The notes under the pieces are model-generated. The model had not been told where the DNA came from, did no database searches, and saw only the letters and a program-made list of their open reading frames with translations. The position numbers were made by a program, and so were the translations under genes. A DNA stretch of 64,000 nucleotides from Actinomadura spongiicola. Its GTDB lineage: Bacteria; Actinomycetota; Actinomycetes; Streptosporangiales; Streptosporangiaceae. Each line of letters opens with the position of its first letter. Positions within the stretch are counted from its first letter, which is position 1. Location of the stretch: assembly GCF_003432485.1 (NCBI RefSeq), contig NZ_QVNQ01000001.1, positions 620,001-684,000 on the forward strand, read 5' to 3'. This document shows, piece after piece, positions 45,008 through 54,559 of this stretch.

Positions 45008-46297
45008 TCAGCCGCGCAGGGCCGCCCGGGAGTCCGCGGCTCCCGGGTTGTTGTCGATCAAGCCGGAGATCTCACGGTAGACGAGACTAATCCGGGTTCC
45101 CCAGTTGGGACAGCCGCCGAGATGGTGCAGCGCGATGACCTTGTGCGATGACGCGGCCAGCACCGGCGAGCCGGAGTTCCCGCCCGAGGTGTCGCACATG
45201 TATCCGGTGTTCACCCCGGACGACACCCGCGAGATCTTGCAGTAGGCGCCGCCGTCCTCGTGCAGGGACAGTCGCTTGGGCAGCGTGTCACCGTGCCCGG
45301 GAATGTAGATGCGCTCGTTGGCGGTGGGTTCGCGGGTCTCCAGGTAGAGGGTCCCGAACTGCTTGACGCTGTCGAAGTTGTTGACCGAGAACAGGGCGTA
45401 GTCCAGGTCGGCGAGTGGGCTCAGCTTGAGGAGTTCGGCGCCGCTCACCTTGACGCCCGCCCGCGGGTTCCGGCCGCCGCAGGTGGAGCATTCGTAGTCG
45501 AACTGGAACTCGCTGGCCTTGAGGTCGTTCGCGTTCTCCATGCAGTGCTGGTTGGTGAGCATCCGGTTCGTGTTGCCGACCCGCCAGGCCGTGCAGTGCC
45601 CTACGCCCTTGAGAAGTTGGCGGGCGACCGCACGGGACTGGGCGTACTCGGTGGGGTTGCTCTCCTTGTAGCAGGTGACGTCGCGGCGGTCGTCGGCACC
45701 GCACACGCTGGTCGTACGCGGGTTGGCGGCCGCGTACTCGGCCGTGGTGAAGCCACGGAAGTAGGCGTCGATGCGGGCGCCATATCCCTGCCTGGTCAGG
45801 GCCGCGGCGTTACGGCGCCGTGTGGCTGAGTGGAGAGTGACGACGGCGGCGTCCCCGTTGACGGACATCGCGGCGAACCCCGTCCGGCCGTGGACGGTGT
45901 GGGAGGAGTCGCCGCCGTGCTTCGTGACCGTGGGATCGCCGTGGTAGGTGTGCACCTCACGTCCGGACGGGTCGGCGACCGTGACACGGTCGCCGGGGAG
46001 CAGCCGCAGGGACGCGAAATGCACCTTGATGTAGCTGGAGCCCGGCTCGCTGATCGTCACCTTGGACGTCCGGCCGTCGGCCGCGTACCGGAGCACGGCG
46101 TTCTCGGCCTTCCGCTCTCCGGCGGTGTCAGGTCTTGGACGGGGATCGGCCTGCTCCCCGGAAGGGGCGGCCGGGGTCGCCGCGACCGGAGCGGCGTCGG
46201 TGCTCCGGGACGGGGCGGCCGACGCGATCGCGGCGGGCAGGATCAGGGTCACGGCCAGCGGTATCGCCGTTGACAGGATGCGTGACCTTCGGGACAT
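45008..46297 (-). CDS. secreted trypsin-like serine protease
   Basis: 429 residues, ATG after GAGGAG. Signal peptide MSRRSRILSTAIPLAVTLILPAAIASA, a propeptide-like region of about 150 residues, then a chymotrypsin-fold domain with catalytic H251 (TNQHCMEN), D299 (DLDYALF) and S375 (GGNSGSPV). Several Cys pairs support an extracellular location. It resembles secreted actinomycete lysyl/glutamyl endopeptidase-like enzymes; specificity cannot be read. It lies downstream of the M4-M28 metalloprotease in the same direction but with a terminator between. Confidence 0.88.
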   Translation of the reverse strand: MSRRSRILSTAIPLAVTLILPAAIASAAPSRSTDAAPVAATPAAPSGEQADPRPRPDTAGERKAENAVLRYAADGRTSKVTISEPGSSYIKVHFASLRLLPGDRVTVADPSGREVHTYHGDPTVTKHGGDSSHTVHGRTGFAAMSVNGDAAVVTLHSATRRRNAAALTRQGYGARIDAYFRGFTTAEYAAANPRTTSVCGADDRRDVTCYKESNPTEYAQSRAVARQLLKGVGHCTAWRVGNTNRMLTNQHCMENANDLKASEFQFDYECSTCGGRNPRAGVKVSGAELLKLSPLADLDYALFSVNNFDSVKQFGTLYLETREPTANERIYIPGHGDTLPKRLSLHEDGGAYCKISRVSSGVNTGYMCDTSGGNSGSPVLAASSHKVIALHHLGGCPNWGTRISLVYREISGLIDNNPGAADSRAALRG

Positions 46298-46557
46298 TGC
46301 GCACTCCTCTGGGGGCCGAGCTGAACTCGGGGCGTGAAATCGAAGGGCGGGAGTCAAAGGGGGCGGGGGGACGATGGGCGAGGGGCGAAGGGCAGGGCGG
46401 CGGAGGGACGGCAGACGGTGGCTGAGAGATCGAAGGACGGGGACGACAGGCGGGAGGTTGACGGGGCTGGGAGGCAAAGGCTGGAGAACAGGAGCGGGAG
46501 TTGAAGGGGCGGGGGATCGGTTAACGCGGGGGAGTAGGGGGTTGGCGGGATATGGGG
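46298..46557. promoter_or_regulatory. leader of the serine protease gene
   Basis: 260 bases of low-complexity G/A-rich sequence on the plus strand, with many GGGCGGGAG-like repeats. It contains the promoter of the leftward protease; no gene is seen. Confidence 0.4.
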
Positions 46558-46597
46558 GTGTCCGGCCTGGCCCCGCTTGCGGGGTCAGGCCGGACAC
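46558..46597 (-). terminator. hairpin terminator of the M4-M28 protease gene
   Basis: Inverted repeat gtgtccggcctg / caggccggacac plus an inner CCCCG/CGGGG pair, starting 15 bases after the stop. Confidence 0.85.
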
Positions 46598-46611
46598 GTC
46601 ACTGTGCGCGG

Positions 46612-49600
46612 CTAGAGCCTGATGGTCCAACCATTGAGGGTTCCGGTGTCACCGGGTCCGTAGTCGTAGATGTAGAGCTGCCAGGTTCCAGACGCCGGAG
46701 AACTGACGCCCGGGACTTCGAACGTCATCGGGCCGTTCCACGGCGTGCACTGATACTGACCGGTTCCTTGGCGTTTGACTACATATGTCTGCCCGGCCGG
46801 TGAAGCGAGCCACACTCCGAGGTCCTCCGCGCAGGTGTGCCGCGCGTCGATCGACAGCGACACCTCGGTCGCCGCCTGGCCCTCGATGTCGACCGCCAGC
46901 GGGCTGACGGTCCACGTGTAGTCGCGAATCGGGTAGTCGGTTTCGCTGGTTGCGGTCCGACCGCCCTGCTTCTTGGTCACCGAGAGGGTGTAGGTGGCCG
47001 TCCGGGTGACCGAGCCCTTGCCGTTGACCGTCACCGTGTAGTCGCCTTCCGGCGTACCGTCGGTGGTGGACACGTTCAGGGTCGCCGTGCCGCCCGTCTT
47101 CACCTCGCCCGGGTTGACCGTGACGGTCGGCCCGCCCGGTGACACGGTCGCGGACAGCGCCACCTGCTGCGCCGTCCCGGCCGTGAGGGCCGTGCGGATC
47201 GTCGCCGTCGTCGACTTACCGGCCTCGACCGTCCCGTTGGTCGGGTCGACCGACACGGAGAAGTCGTCCGTGCCGTCGCCTTGCACCCGCAGGGTGATGT
47301 TCGCGGTGTGCGTGGCGGACTTGCCGGTACCGGTGACCTTCACCGTGTAGTCGCCCGCCTGGGTGTCCGCCGTCGTGGCGACCGTCATCGTCGACTTGCC
47401 GCCGGACTGGATGGACGCCGGGCTGAAGGTGACCTTCGGCCCGCCGGGGGTCACGGTCGCCGTCAGGTCGACCGTCTGGGCCGCGCCCTCGGTCACCGCC
47501 GTGGTGATGGTGGCCGTGGCCGGCTGGCCCGGTTGGACGGACGCGTTCGTCGGATCGGCCGTCATGGAGAAGTCGTCCGCGGGTACCGACTGGTTCACGG
47601 ACGTCTTCCACAGCGCCCACGCGATGGCGTCCGCGCTGCGGTCGAGCGCGGTCGTGTTGACGTTGCTCGGGTAGCTGTCGCAGGACTGGTGGTAGCACGG
47701 GTCGAACGCCCGTCCGGCCGTGCCGCCCCACTTCTGAGCCTGCGCGGACGACATGGTCGCCGAAGCGCCCGTCGACAGGAACGAGGTGGCGATCCCGGCG
47801 TTGCGGAACGGGCCGTCGTCGCTGCAGCACTCGCCCATCTCGTCCGGGACGACGCCGATGGAGTCGAAGTATCCCTTCAGGTTCGAGGACAGTTGCGAGT
47901 TGAGGTTGTCGATGAAGTAGCCCGCGTTCGGGGACCCGACCATGTCGAAGTTGAAGTAACCCTTGATCTTCGACCGTTCGGCCGCCGGGAGACGGTTGAC
48001 GTAGAACTCGGAGCCGTTGAGGCCCTGCTCCTCGTCCGTCCACCAGCCGAACCGGACCTGGTTGAGCATGGTCGGCTTGGACTGCGCCAGCGTGAGCGCG
48101 GTCTCCAGCAGCGCCGCCGAACCGGTGCCGTTGTCGTTGATGCCGGGGCCGCCCCGGACACCGTCGAGGTGGGCGCCGAACATGTAGACGTTGTTGGCGT
48201 TGCCGCCCGGCCAGTCGGCGATCAGGTTGGGGCCTGAACCGGCGGTGCAGCCGGACGTGCACGCCTGCCGGGTCACGGTGAACCCGGCGGCCTTCAGCTT
48301 CTGCTCCACGTACGCGACCGAGGCCGTGTAACCGCCGCCCGCGGCGTAGCGCGTGCCGCCGTTCTGCTGGGCGATGGTCTGGAACTGCTGGAGGTGCGCC
48401 TTGACGTTCTCGACGTTGATGTTGGGCGGGTTGTTGGGCCCGGGTCCGCCGCCGCCCTCGACGTTGAGCGAGTACGTGGCGGTGCGGGTCGCGGTGGCGC
48501 CCTTGCCGGTCACGGTGACGGTGACGGGACCGGTCCGCGCCGTGTCGTCCGCCGTGATGGTGAGCGTCGACGTGTTGCCGGACGGGACGCGCGCCGGGCT
48601 GAAGCTCGCGGTCACGCCGCTGCCCGCCGGGGACACGCTCGCCGACAATTCCACCGGCTCGGAGGAGCCACCGGTGACGGTGGTGGAGACCGTCGACTGC
48701 ACCGACGCGCCCGCCTTGACGTTGCCCGAGGACGGCGACACCGACATCGAGAAGTCGTTGCCGGTCGGCGTGCAGGTCGGCTCACCGGACTGCTGGCCCA
48801 GCGTGACGGCGTTCCATGCGTCCTTGACCTTGGTGTACCAGTTGCAGGTCGGGTCGAGGTTCTTCGCCGCCTGCAACGTCAGCACCCGGTAGCGGGCGTA
48901 GTTGGTGCCGGACGTCTTCAGCATCATCGCGTTGTAGAAGATCTTCGCGGCGTTCATGATGCCGATGCCGGTCACCGAGGAGGGGCCGCCCGAGCAGATC
49001 GGGCTGGACGGCTTGCCGCCGCCCGGGTTGTTGCCCTCGGCCAGCAGGTAGAACCAGTGGTTCCCCGGGCCCGCCGCCTTGTGCACCTCCATGCTCGGCA
49101 CCGAGCTGGAGTAGCAGTTCGGGTCGCTGTTGACCTGCGACGGGTTGTACATGTTGCGGATCGGGCCCCGACCGACGAGGTTGACCTCCTCGCCGACCGT
49201 GTAGTCGGGCCGGTCGGTCGGGTTGTTCAGGAAGTGCTCGACCGCGGCGCCCCACACGTCTCCGACGAACTCCTGCGTGTTGCCGCCGGAGATGCCGCCC
49301 GGGGTGTAGCTGTCGAGGCCGTGCCCGAACTCGTGCGCGACGACGTCCGTGGACGTGATCCACTGGTTCTGCTGGTTGTGTCCGAACGTCGCGCGCCCGC
49401 TCTGCCAGTAGGCGTTGACCTCGTCGAGGCCCACGTAGGCCGGAGCCCACCGGCCGCCGTTGAGGCCGGTGCGGCCGAAGGACTTCAGCAGGTCCCACTG
49501 GCCGGCGCCCGCGTACATGACGTCCACGCAGCCGGCTTCTTTACTGGTCTTGGACGTGCTGCCCCACACGTCGTCCGGACCGGAGAAGATGCGGCTGCCG

Positions 49601-50304
49601 CTGTGGTCGGCGCAGGACAGACCAGGACGCTCCGGGTCCTGCATCGTGTACTGCCCGCCGGACTGGGTCGTTCCAATCGTGAGGTTGGAACCTTCCCAGA
49701 TGCCCGTTCCGGTGCCCGCGACGACCTGTTCCTGCTCATCGAACCGTTTGCCGGTCAGGGCGTCGACGTACACCTTCTTCAGGCTCAGGTGGTCGTCGTC
49801 CCGGCCGGAGACCGTCGTCTCCCAGGCCAGCCTAGGCTTCTGCAACGCGTGCACGACCAGCTTCTGGCCGGTCGTCTTGTCAGGCTTGGACAGCGCCGCC
49901 CGCGACGTCTTCGCCGCCGCCTCCTTGCCGATCTTCGGCTGGACGCCGATGTCGACCGGCTGCTTTTGCGCGACATTCAGGTTGCGCACATGACCCTGAT
50001 CGTCCGTGGCGACCACGAAGTCGCCGCCGACGACGGGCAGGCCCCGGTACGTCCGCTCGTAGGCGACATAGTTCAGACGCCACGGTGTGCCGACGACCTG
50101 CGTCCGGACGTAGTCGTCGCCCTTGCTCGGGTGCAGCTCGGCGACACGTCCGGCGATGAGCCGTTCGGCGGAGACCACCGCGGCGGTCTTCGGATCGGGG
50201 CTTGACCCTTGTGCGCTCGGTTCCGCTCGAAGGGCCAGCGGTACGAGACCGCCGGCCGCGAGCGCGGCGACCAATGTGGTCACCACTAGGGGTTTGCGTT
50301 TCAC
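46612..50304 (-). CDS. secreted M4 plus M28 fusion metalloprotease with P-domain
   Basis: 1230 residues from GTG after GGAGG. Order: signal peptide (1-30); FTP/PepSY-type propeptide; an M4 thermolysin-like domain with HEFGH near 322-326; an Ig-like linker domain; an M28 Zn aminopeptidase domain with GAHLDG near 711, GINDNGTGSAALLE and TDEEQGLNGS; two more Ig-like domains; and a C-terminal P/Homo-B domain (DYTWTVSPLAVDIEG to GTLNGWTIRL). Both catalytic domains keep their metal ligands. It likely couples endo- and aminopeptidase action outside the cell. Single proteins of either family are common, but I do not know of this fusion as a standard form. Divergent from a LysR regulator. Confidence 0.88.
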   Translation of the reverse strand: MKRKPLVVTTLVAALAAGGLVPLALRAEPSAQGSSPDPKTAAVVSAERLIAGRVAELHPSKGDDYVRTQVVGTPWRLNYVAYERTYRGLPVVGGDFVVATDDQGHVRNLNVAQKQPVDIGVQPKIGKEAAAKTSRAALSKPDKTTGQKLVVHALQKPRLAWETTVSGRDDDHLSLKKVYVDALTGKRFDEQEQVVAGTGTGIWEGSNLTIGTTQSGGQYTMQDPERPGLSCADHSGSRIFSGPDDVWGSTSKTSKEAGCVDVMYAGAGQWDLLKSFGRTGLNGGRWAPAYVGLDEVNAYWQSGRATFGHNQQNQWITSTDVVAHEFGHGLDSYTPGGISGGNTQEFVGDVWGAAVEHFLNNPTDRPDYTVGEEVNLVGRGPIRNMYNPSQVNSDPNCYSSSVPSMEVHKAAGPGNHWFYLLAEGNNPGGGKPSSPICSGGPSSVTGIGIMNAAKIFYNAMMLKTSGTNYARYRVLTLQAAKNLDPTCNWYTKVKDAWNAVTLGQQSGEPTCTPTGNDFSMSVSPSSGNVKAGASVQSTVSTTVTGGSSEPVELSASVSPAGSGVTASFSPARVPSGNTSTLTITADDTARTGPVTVTVTGKGATATRTATYSLNVEGGGGPGPNNPPNINVENVKAHLQQFQTIAQQNGGTRYAAGGGYTASVAYVEQKLKAAGFTVTRQACTSGCTAGSGPNLIADWPGGNANNVYMFGAHLDGVRGGPGINDNGTGSAALLETALTLAQSKPTMLNQVRFGWWTDEEQGLNGSEFYVNRLPAAERSKIKGYFNFDMVGSPNAGYFIDNLNSQLSSNLKGYFDSIGVVPDEMGECCSDDGPFRNAGIATSFLSTGASATMSSAQAQKWGGTAGRAFDPCYHQSCDSYPSNVNTTALDRSADAIAWALWKTSVNQSVPADDFSMTADPTNASVQPGQPATATITTAVTEGAAQTVDLTATVTPGGPKVTFSPASIQSGGKSTMTVATTADTQAGDYTVKVTGTGKSATHTANITLRVQGDGTDDFSVSVDPTNGTVEAGKSTTATIRTALTAGTAQQVALSATVSPGGPTVTVNPGEVKTGGTATLNVSTTDGTPEGDYTVTVNGKGSVTRTATYTLSVTKKQGGRTATSETDYPIRDYTWTVSPLAVDIEGQAATEVSLSIDARHTCAEDLGVWLASPAGQTYVVKRQGTGQYQCTPWNGPMTFEVPGVSSPASGTWQLYIYDYGPGDTGTLNGWTIRL

Positions 50305-50575
50305 TTGCGCTTGCCTCCACTGAGGGGGTGGGACCGCCGCGTGGGGGGACGAGGCGGCCGCACGGCACGACGTCGCCGTCCACCGCCGGGGCGGGGGCAC
50401 GCCTGCTTGGGGCAGCCCGGCACTCAGTGAGGGGGCAGGGAGCGTTCGGGCAGGGGGCAGGTGATTTCGGGGGCGGGGCGCTGGGCAGATGGACGATTTG
50501 TCGTGCCTTGCGAAAATGAGGGTGACATCTGCATATCGGTTGCGGGGCCTGCCACTTGGGCATAGCTTCACGGCT
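50305..50575. promoter_or_regulatory. divergent region, protease / LysR regulator
   Basis: 270 bases between the metalloprotease and a LysR-type regulator. LysR proteins usually control the divergent gene, so an operator is expected; I could not single out a T-N11-A site. Confidence 0.5.
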
Positions 50576-51550
50576 ATGCAGGTGGAACTGCGGCATTTAC
50601 GAGTGTTGAGCCAGCTCGCCGAGACGGGCAGCATCACGCGCGCCGCCGCCAGCCTGGGCGTTTCCCAGCCCACGCTCAGCAACCAGCTCCGCCGAATCGA
50701 GAAGGCGTTCGGCGGAGAGCTGTTCGTCCGCGGGCCGCACGGCATCACCCCGACCGCGTTGGGCCGGTACGTCTTGGCGCGGGCCCGGGGCGTCCTCGCC
50801 GACATGGACGATCTGCTCGCCACCGTCCCCGGCAACGGCGCCCGAACCGGCATCCGGCTCGGCACGCACCCGCACATCCTGCTGGGCGAATGGCTTCGGC
50901 TCCTCGAAACCGAGCTGCCGTACCGCGCGGTCGACACGAGCCTGGACTACTCCGGCGCCGTCCTGACCCACTTCCTCGCCAACGACCAGGTGGACGTGGT
51001 GTTCATGGGACGGGTGGCCGACCACCACGCCCCGCCGCTCCCGTCCGGCACCACCGAACGCGTCATCACCATCGAGCCCTGCGGCATCGCGCTGGCGTCC
51101 ACCCATCCGCTCGCGTCCCGGGGCCGTGTCAGCCTGACCGACCTCGCGGGCGAGACGTGGATCCCGCCGCAGGGCGGCGACGACGGCGGCACCGCCATGC
51201 TCCGCGCCGCCTGCGAGGCCGCCGGTTTCACACCCCGGTTCCGCTACGCGGAGGTCGATTTCAACAGCATGGTCGGGTTCGTCGCCGCCGGGTTCGCGAT
51301 CACGCTGGCGTCCCCGACCTGGGTGCCCGGCGACGGCGTCACCGTCGTCGCGCTCAGCAGCCACTCCACCGACTGCTACCGCGTCCTGCGCTGGCGCACG
51401 GCCACCATGCCGACCAGCGAGATCGACATCCTGCACCGCACCTACCACAAGCTGTACCGGTCCATCGTCCAGCGCAACACCGCAGCGCTGCGCTGGCTGG
51501 CCGACAACCCCGACTCCCGTCCCCGCCTCCTCGACGTCCCGACCGGCTGA
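50576..51550 (+). CDS. LysR-family transcriptional regulator
   Basis: 324 residues. N-terminal winged helix (LRHLRVLSQLAETGSITRAAASLGVSQPTLSNQLRRIEK) and a periplasmic-binding-like effector domain (IRLGTHPHILLGEW..., VVFMG, IEPCGIALASTHPLA). The ATG opens MQVELRHL; a start 29 codons upstream is not supported. It is divergent from the large metalloprotease, its likely target. Confidence 0.92.
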   Translation: MQVELRHLRVLSQLAETGSITRAAASLGVSQPTLSNQLRRIEKAFGGELFVRGPHGITPTALGRYVLARARGVLADMDDLLATVPGNGARTGIRLGTHPHILLGEWLRLLETELPYRAVDTSLDYSGAVLTHFLANDQVDVVFMGRVADHHAPPLPSGTTERVITIEPCGIALASTHPLASRGRVSLTDLAGETWIPPQGGDDGGTAMLRAACEAAGFTPRFRYAEVDFNSMVGFVAAGFAITLASPTWVPGDGVTVVALSSHSTDCYRVLRWRTATMPTSEIDILHRTYHKLYRSIVQRNTAALRWLADNPDSRPRLLDVPTG

Positions 51551-51640
51551 CGCCGACCGACCGGGGCGGCCGCGCATCCACGGCGCTCACTCGCGCGAAT
51601 AGAGGGGCGAGCAACCGCTCATGCCTCTAGGGAGGGACAG

Positions 51641-51949
51641 ATGAAACTCTTCTCGCGCACGATGGCCGTGGCCTCGCTCGCGGCACTCGGCACGCTGACG
51701 ACCGTCCCCGCGATGGCGTCGACGGGCCTCGCCACCCCGACTCAGTGCAGCATCACCACGAGCGGCAGCATCGCGTCGAGTAACTGCCTCGGCGGGACCG
51801 GAGAACACCGGATCGTCTGCCTGTTCATCCACCACATTCCGGGTGTGGGGATCATCGAGAGCTACGGACCGTGGAAGCCGGTGGGCGCCACGTCCAGCAC
51901 CTACTGCCCCTCGGACAGGGTCACGGGCACCCGCGTCGAACTCCGCTGA
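51641..51949 (+). CDS. small secreted 'GGTGEHR' protein, copy 2
   Basis: 102 residues, ATG after GGGAGGGAC. Signal peptide MKLFSRTMAVASLAALGTLT, cleavage near AMA. The mature part contains CLGGTGEHRIVCLFIHHIPGVGIIE, PWKPVGATSSTYC and ends in VTGTRVELR. Four Cys. Tandem with copy 3; clearly homologous to copy 1 at 40.6 kb. Confidence 0.75.
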   Translation: MKLFSRTMAVASLAALGTLTTVPAMASTGLATPTQCSITTSGSIASSNCLGGTGEHRIVCLFIHHIPGVGIIESYGPWKPVGATSSTYCPSDRVTGTRVELR

Positions 51950-51961
51950 CAAGGGGGACAT

Positions 51962-52270
51962 GTGAAGTTCTTCTCGCGCAAGGCCGCCGTGGCCTCGCTC
52001 GCCGCCCTCGGCGCGCTGACCGCCGTCCCCGCGATGGCGTCACCTGCCTCGGCCACCCCGACGCAGTGCAGTATCAGCGTGAATTTCAGCAACACGTCGA
52101 GTAACTGCCTCGGCGGTACCGGAGAACACCGGATCGTCTGCTTCTACACCCACCACATCCCGGGTGTGGGGACCATCATCGGCCGCGGACCGTGGCAGCC
52201 GGTCGGGGCCACGTCCACCACCTACTGCCCCCAAGACAGGGTCACCAACACCTTCGTGGAAGTTCGCTGA
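51962..52270 (+). CDS. small secreted 'GGTGEHR' protein, copy 3
   Basis: 102 residues, GTG after GGGGGA, 12 bases from copy 2. Same length, Cys pattern and motifs: CLGGTGEHRIVCFYTHHIPGVG, PWQPVGATSTTYC and TFVEVR. The two copies differ mainly between the signal peptide and the GGTGEHR motif. A strong terminator follows. Confidence 0.75.
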   Translation: MKFFSRKAAVASLAALGALTAVPAMASPASATPTQCSISVNFSNTSSNCLGGTGEHRIVCFYTHHIPGVGTIIGRGPWQPVGATSTTYCPQDRVTNTFVEVR

Positions 52271-52279
52271 CCCCGCCCC

Positions 52280-52311
52280 GGCCCGCCGACGACGACCGTC
52301 GTCGGCGGGCC
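52280..52311 (+). terminator. hairpin terminator
   Basis: Perfect 13-bp stem ggcccgccgacga with a six-base loop, nine bases after the stop of the tandem secreted-protein genes. Confidence 0.9.
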
Positions 52312-52315
52312 GCCG

Positions 52316-53899
52316 GTGGACGATAGGCTCAGCCGGGTGGACGGGGTGCCGGGGCTGCCGGTTGTGGAAGGCATGGATCCCAGGCAGGTCCACGCCGTGG
52401 TGAGTCTGCTGGCGGGCCGCCGGTGGTGGACCCTCGCCGATCTCGTGCGGGAGAGCGCGGCGCCCCGCAGGTCGGTGGAGGCGCTGCTCGCCGAACTGTC
52501 GCTGGAACGCGGCGAGGACCGGTTCCGGCTGGACGAAGAACAAGACCGCCAGATCGACGAAGCGCTCAAGAGCGGGCATCGGCCGTTCGCCCCGGCCGAT
52601 CCGGTCGGGCACCTGCTCGCCGAGTACGCGGCGGTGGTCGAGCGGATGGCGGAGGTCATCGCTCGGGCGCCACGCGGACGGCACGTTCTGGATCATGTGG
52701 CGGCCACGGCCGAGACGGTCGTGCGGCGGGCGCTGCTCCTCGGGGCGCGGTTCTGGATGGCGGACGCGCGCCTGCTGTGCGTGGGAGACCATGACCTGAC
52801 CTCGCTGGCGGTCGGGATGATCCATCCCGGGGTCGAGACCGTGGTCGTCGATGTCGACGAGCGGATTCTCGGTTACATCGACGAGCGGGCCGCCGAGCTG
52901 GGGCTGGACGTGCGGACGCGCTGGGCCGACCTGCGGCTGGGACTGCCGCCCTCGGCGGTGGGGTTCGCGGAGGTGGCCGTCACCGACCCGCCCTACACGC
53001 CGGACGGGGTCGGGTTGTTCGTGGCCCGGGGCGTCCAAGGGTTGCGGGAACAGCGGCGTGGGCGGGTGCTCCTCGCCTACGGGGCCAGCGACCGGACGCC
53101 GATGCTGGCCCTGAAGGTGCAGAACGCGCTAAGCGACCTGAACCTGGTGTCAGAGGCCATATTTCCGGACTTCAATCGGTATCACGGGGCCGAGGCCATC
53201 GGGTCCGCCGCCGACATGTACGTGCTGCGTCCCACGTCCACGAGCCTCCCGGCCGCCGACGCGCGGGCGGAGCGGTTCAGTGCCGCCATCTACACGCGGG
53301 GCCCGCAGGCGGTGGAGGCCGGTGCCCGCACGCAGGTGTCGGCCGACGACCTGGCGGACCTGCGGCCGGACGTGTTGGTGGGGCAGTGGCCGAAGACGGT
53401 GCTGCCCGAGGTGCCCCGCGTACGGTTGAGCACCTGGCTGGCGAAGCCGTACGCGGCCAAGGTGCGCCAGGCGGGGGTCGTCCTGCCCACCGGAATGGAA
53501 GCGGCGTTGGCGCGGATACTCCTCGCCACCCGGGCCGAACGGGTGCGAACCGTCCTCGCGGACCCGACCGACCTGACAGATCTCGCCACCGCCGTGGAGC
53601 CGGTCTACGACCTGTCCGCGAACGGGCGCGTGCTGGAGGCCGTCCGCAAGGCGCCTGACCAAAGCGATGATCCGGCGGGCCGCATCGTGCGGGCATTGAT
53701 GGAACGGGCGCACGGCAAGGTCGCCAACGTGTGGCGGGACGCACTGATCGACGTCCACCCGGACCTGACGAAACGGCAGGCACGAACCCTGGTCGCCGAG
53801 ACCGCGCCATGGGCACTGGACGTCACCCTGTTGGAACTGCCACTGCACCGATTGCGTGAACTGCCGGGTGTCGTTCGGGTGTGTCTAGCGGCGGTCTAG
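52316..53899 (+). CDS. branched-polyamine synthase (BpsA)-like protein
   Basis: Up to 527 residues. An N-terminal winged-helix-like domain (HAVVSLLAGRRWWTLADLV) leads to a Rossmann methyltransferase-like domain of the PF01861/BpsA type with LLCVGDHDLTSLAV, VVVDVDERIL and the motif VTDPPYT; a C-terminal helical domain follows. BpsA enzymes of thermophiles add aminopropyl groups to spermidine; the actinobacterial relatives are uncharacterised. The GTG at 52316 almost touches the terminator, so the true start may be the ATG at 52373. The end overlaps the convergent CMD gene by 15 bases. Confidence 0.75.
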   Translation: MDDRLSRVDGVPGLPVVEGMDPRQVHAVVSLLAGRRWWTLADLVRESAAPRRSVEALLAELSLERGEDRFRLDEEQDRQIDEALKSGHRPFAPADPVGHLLAEYAAVVERMAEVIARAPRGRHVLDHVAATAETVVRRALLLGARFWMADARLLCVGDHDLTSLAVGMIHPGVETVVVDVDERILGYIDERAAELGLDVRTRWADLRLGLPPSAVGFAEVAVTDPPYTPDGVGLFVARGVQGLREQRRGRVLLAYGASDRTPMLALKVQNALSDLNLVSEAIFPDFNRYHGAEAIGSAADMYVLRPTSTSLPAADARAERFSAAIYTRGPQAVEAGARTQVSADDLADLRPDVLVGQWPKTVLPEVPRVRLSTWLAKPYAAKVRQAGVVLPTGMEAALARILLATRAERVRTVLADPTDLTDLATAVEPVYDLSANGRVLEAVRKAPDQSDDPAGRIVRALMERAHGKVANVWRDALIDVHPDLTKRQARTLVAETAPWALDVTLLELPLHRLRELPGVVRVCLAAV

Positions 53900-54559
53900 T
53901 TCCTCTTGGAGGATGGGGACGCCGACTTCCATGGTCTGGATGCCGATCGTGCTGGCGATTTCCAGGACGGTGGCTATCTCGTCGGGGGTCGCGCCGTGGG
54001 TGATGGCGTTGGCCATGTGGACCTTCAGGCCGTCGGTGAACAGATGGGTCGCGGACGCGTCGATCGCTATGTAGATCAGTTCCTTGACCTTGGGTTCCAG
54101 GGCGTTCCTGGTCCAGGGGAGCGCGGAGAAGTTCAGGTAGGCGGCGAAGAAGGCGGGGGCGCGCTGGAGGACGTCCGCCCAGGACTCGTCCCAGTAGCCT
54201 CGGCGCTTGATGAACTCGGCTTTGATCGCCTCGCGGTCGGGGTCGTTCGCGTCGGACGGGGGTGGTAGGTCCCGGAGGAGCGGGAAGCCGGTGGACGCGG
54301 CGTGGATGCCCAGGACGGAGACGACCTGGAACGTCTCCATGATCTCTTCGCGGGTCGCGCCGTGGTCAAGGGCCGCGCGGACGTGGCGGCGGACGGCGGG
54401 CTCGTGCAGGTGCGTGACGGCGGAGTTCACGGCCAGGGCGACCAGTTCCCGGGTCTTCGCGTCGAGGGCGCCGGTGTGAGCGGCGTCGACCAGGTCGACG
54501 CAGGCGGCGAAGAACTCCGGGTCGATGGCGCGGAGCGCGTCGAGGCCGTGGGACGTCAT
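53885..54559 (-). CDS. carboxymuconolactone decarboxylase (CMD/AhpD-like) family protein
   Basis: 224 residues with two CMD-like helical halves (AALDHGATREEIMETFQVVSVLG and NAITHGATPDEIATVLEIASTIG). The AhpD-type CxxC redox pair is absent in both, so it is likely of the lactone decarboxylase or non-redox type. ATGA overlap with the flavoprotein gene. Last gene of the long leftward operon. Confidence 0.85.
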   Translation of the reverse strand: MTSHGLDALRAIDPEFFAACVDLVDAAHTGALDAKTRELVALAVNSAVTHLHEPAVRRHVRAALDHGATREEIMETFQVVSVLGIHAASTGFPLLRDLPPPSDANDPDREAIKAEFIKRRGYWDESWADVLQRAPAFFAAYLNFSALPWTRNALEPKVKELIYIAIDASATHLFTDGLKVHMANAITHGATPDEIATVLEIASTIGIQTMEVGVPILQEELDRR

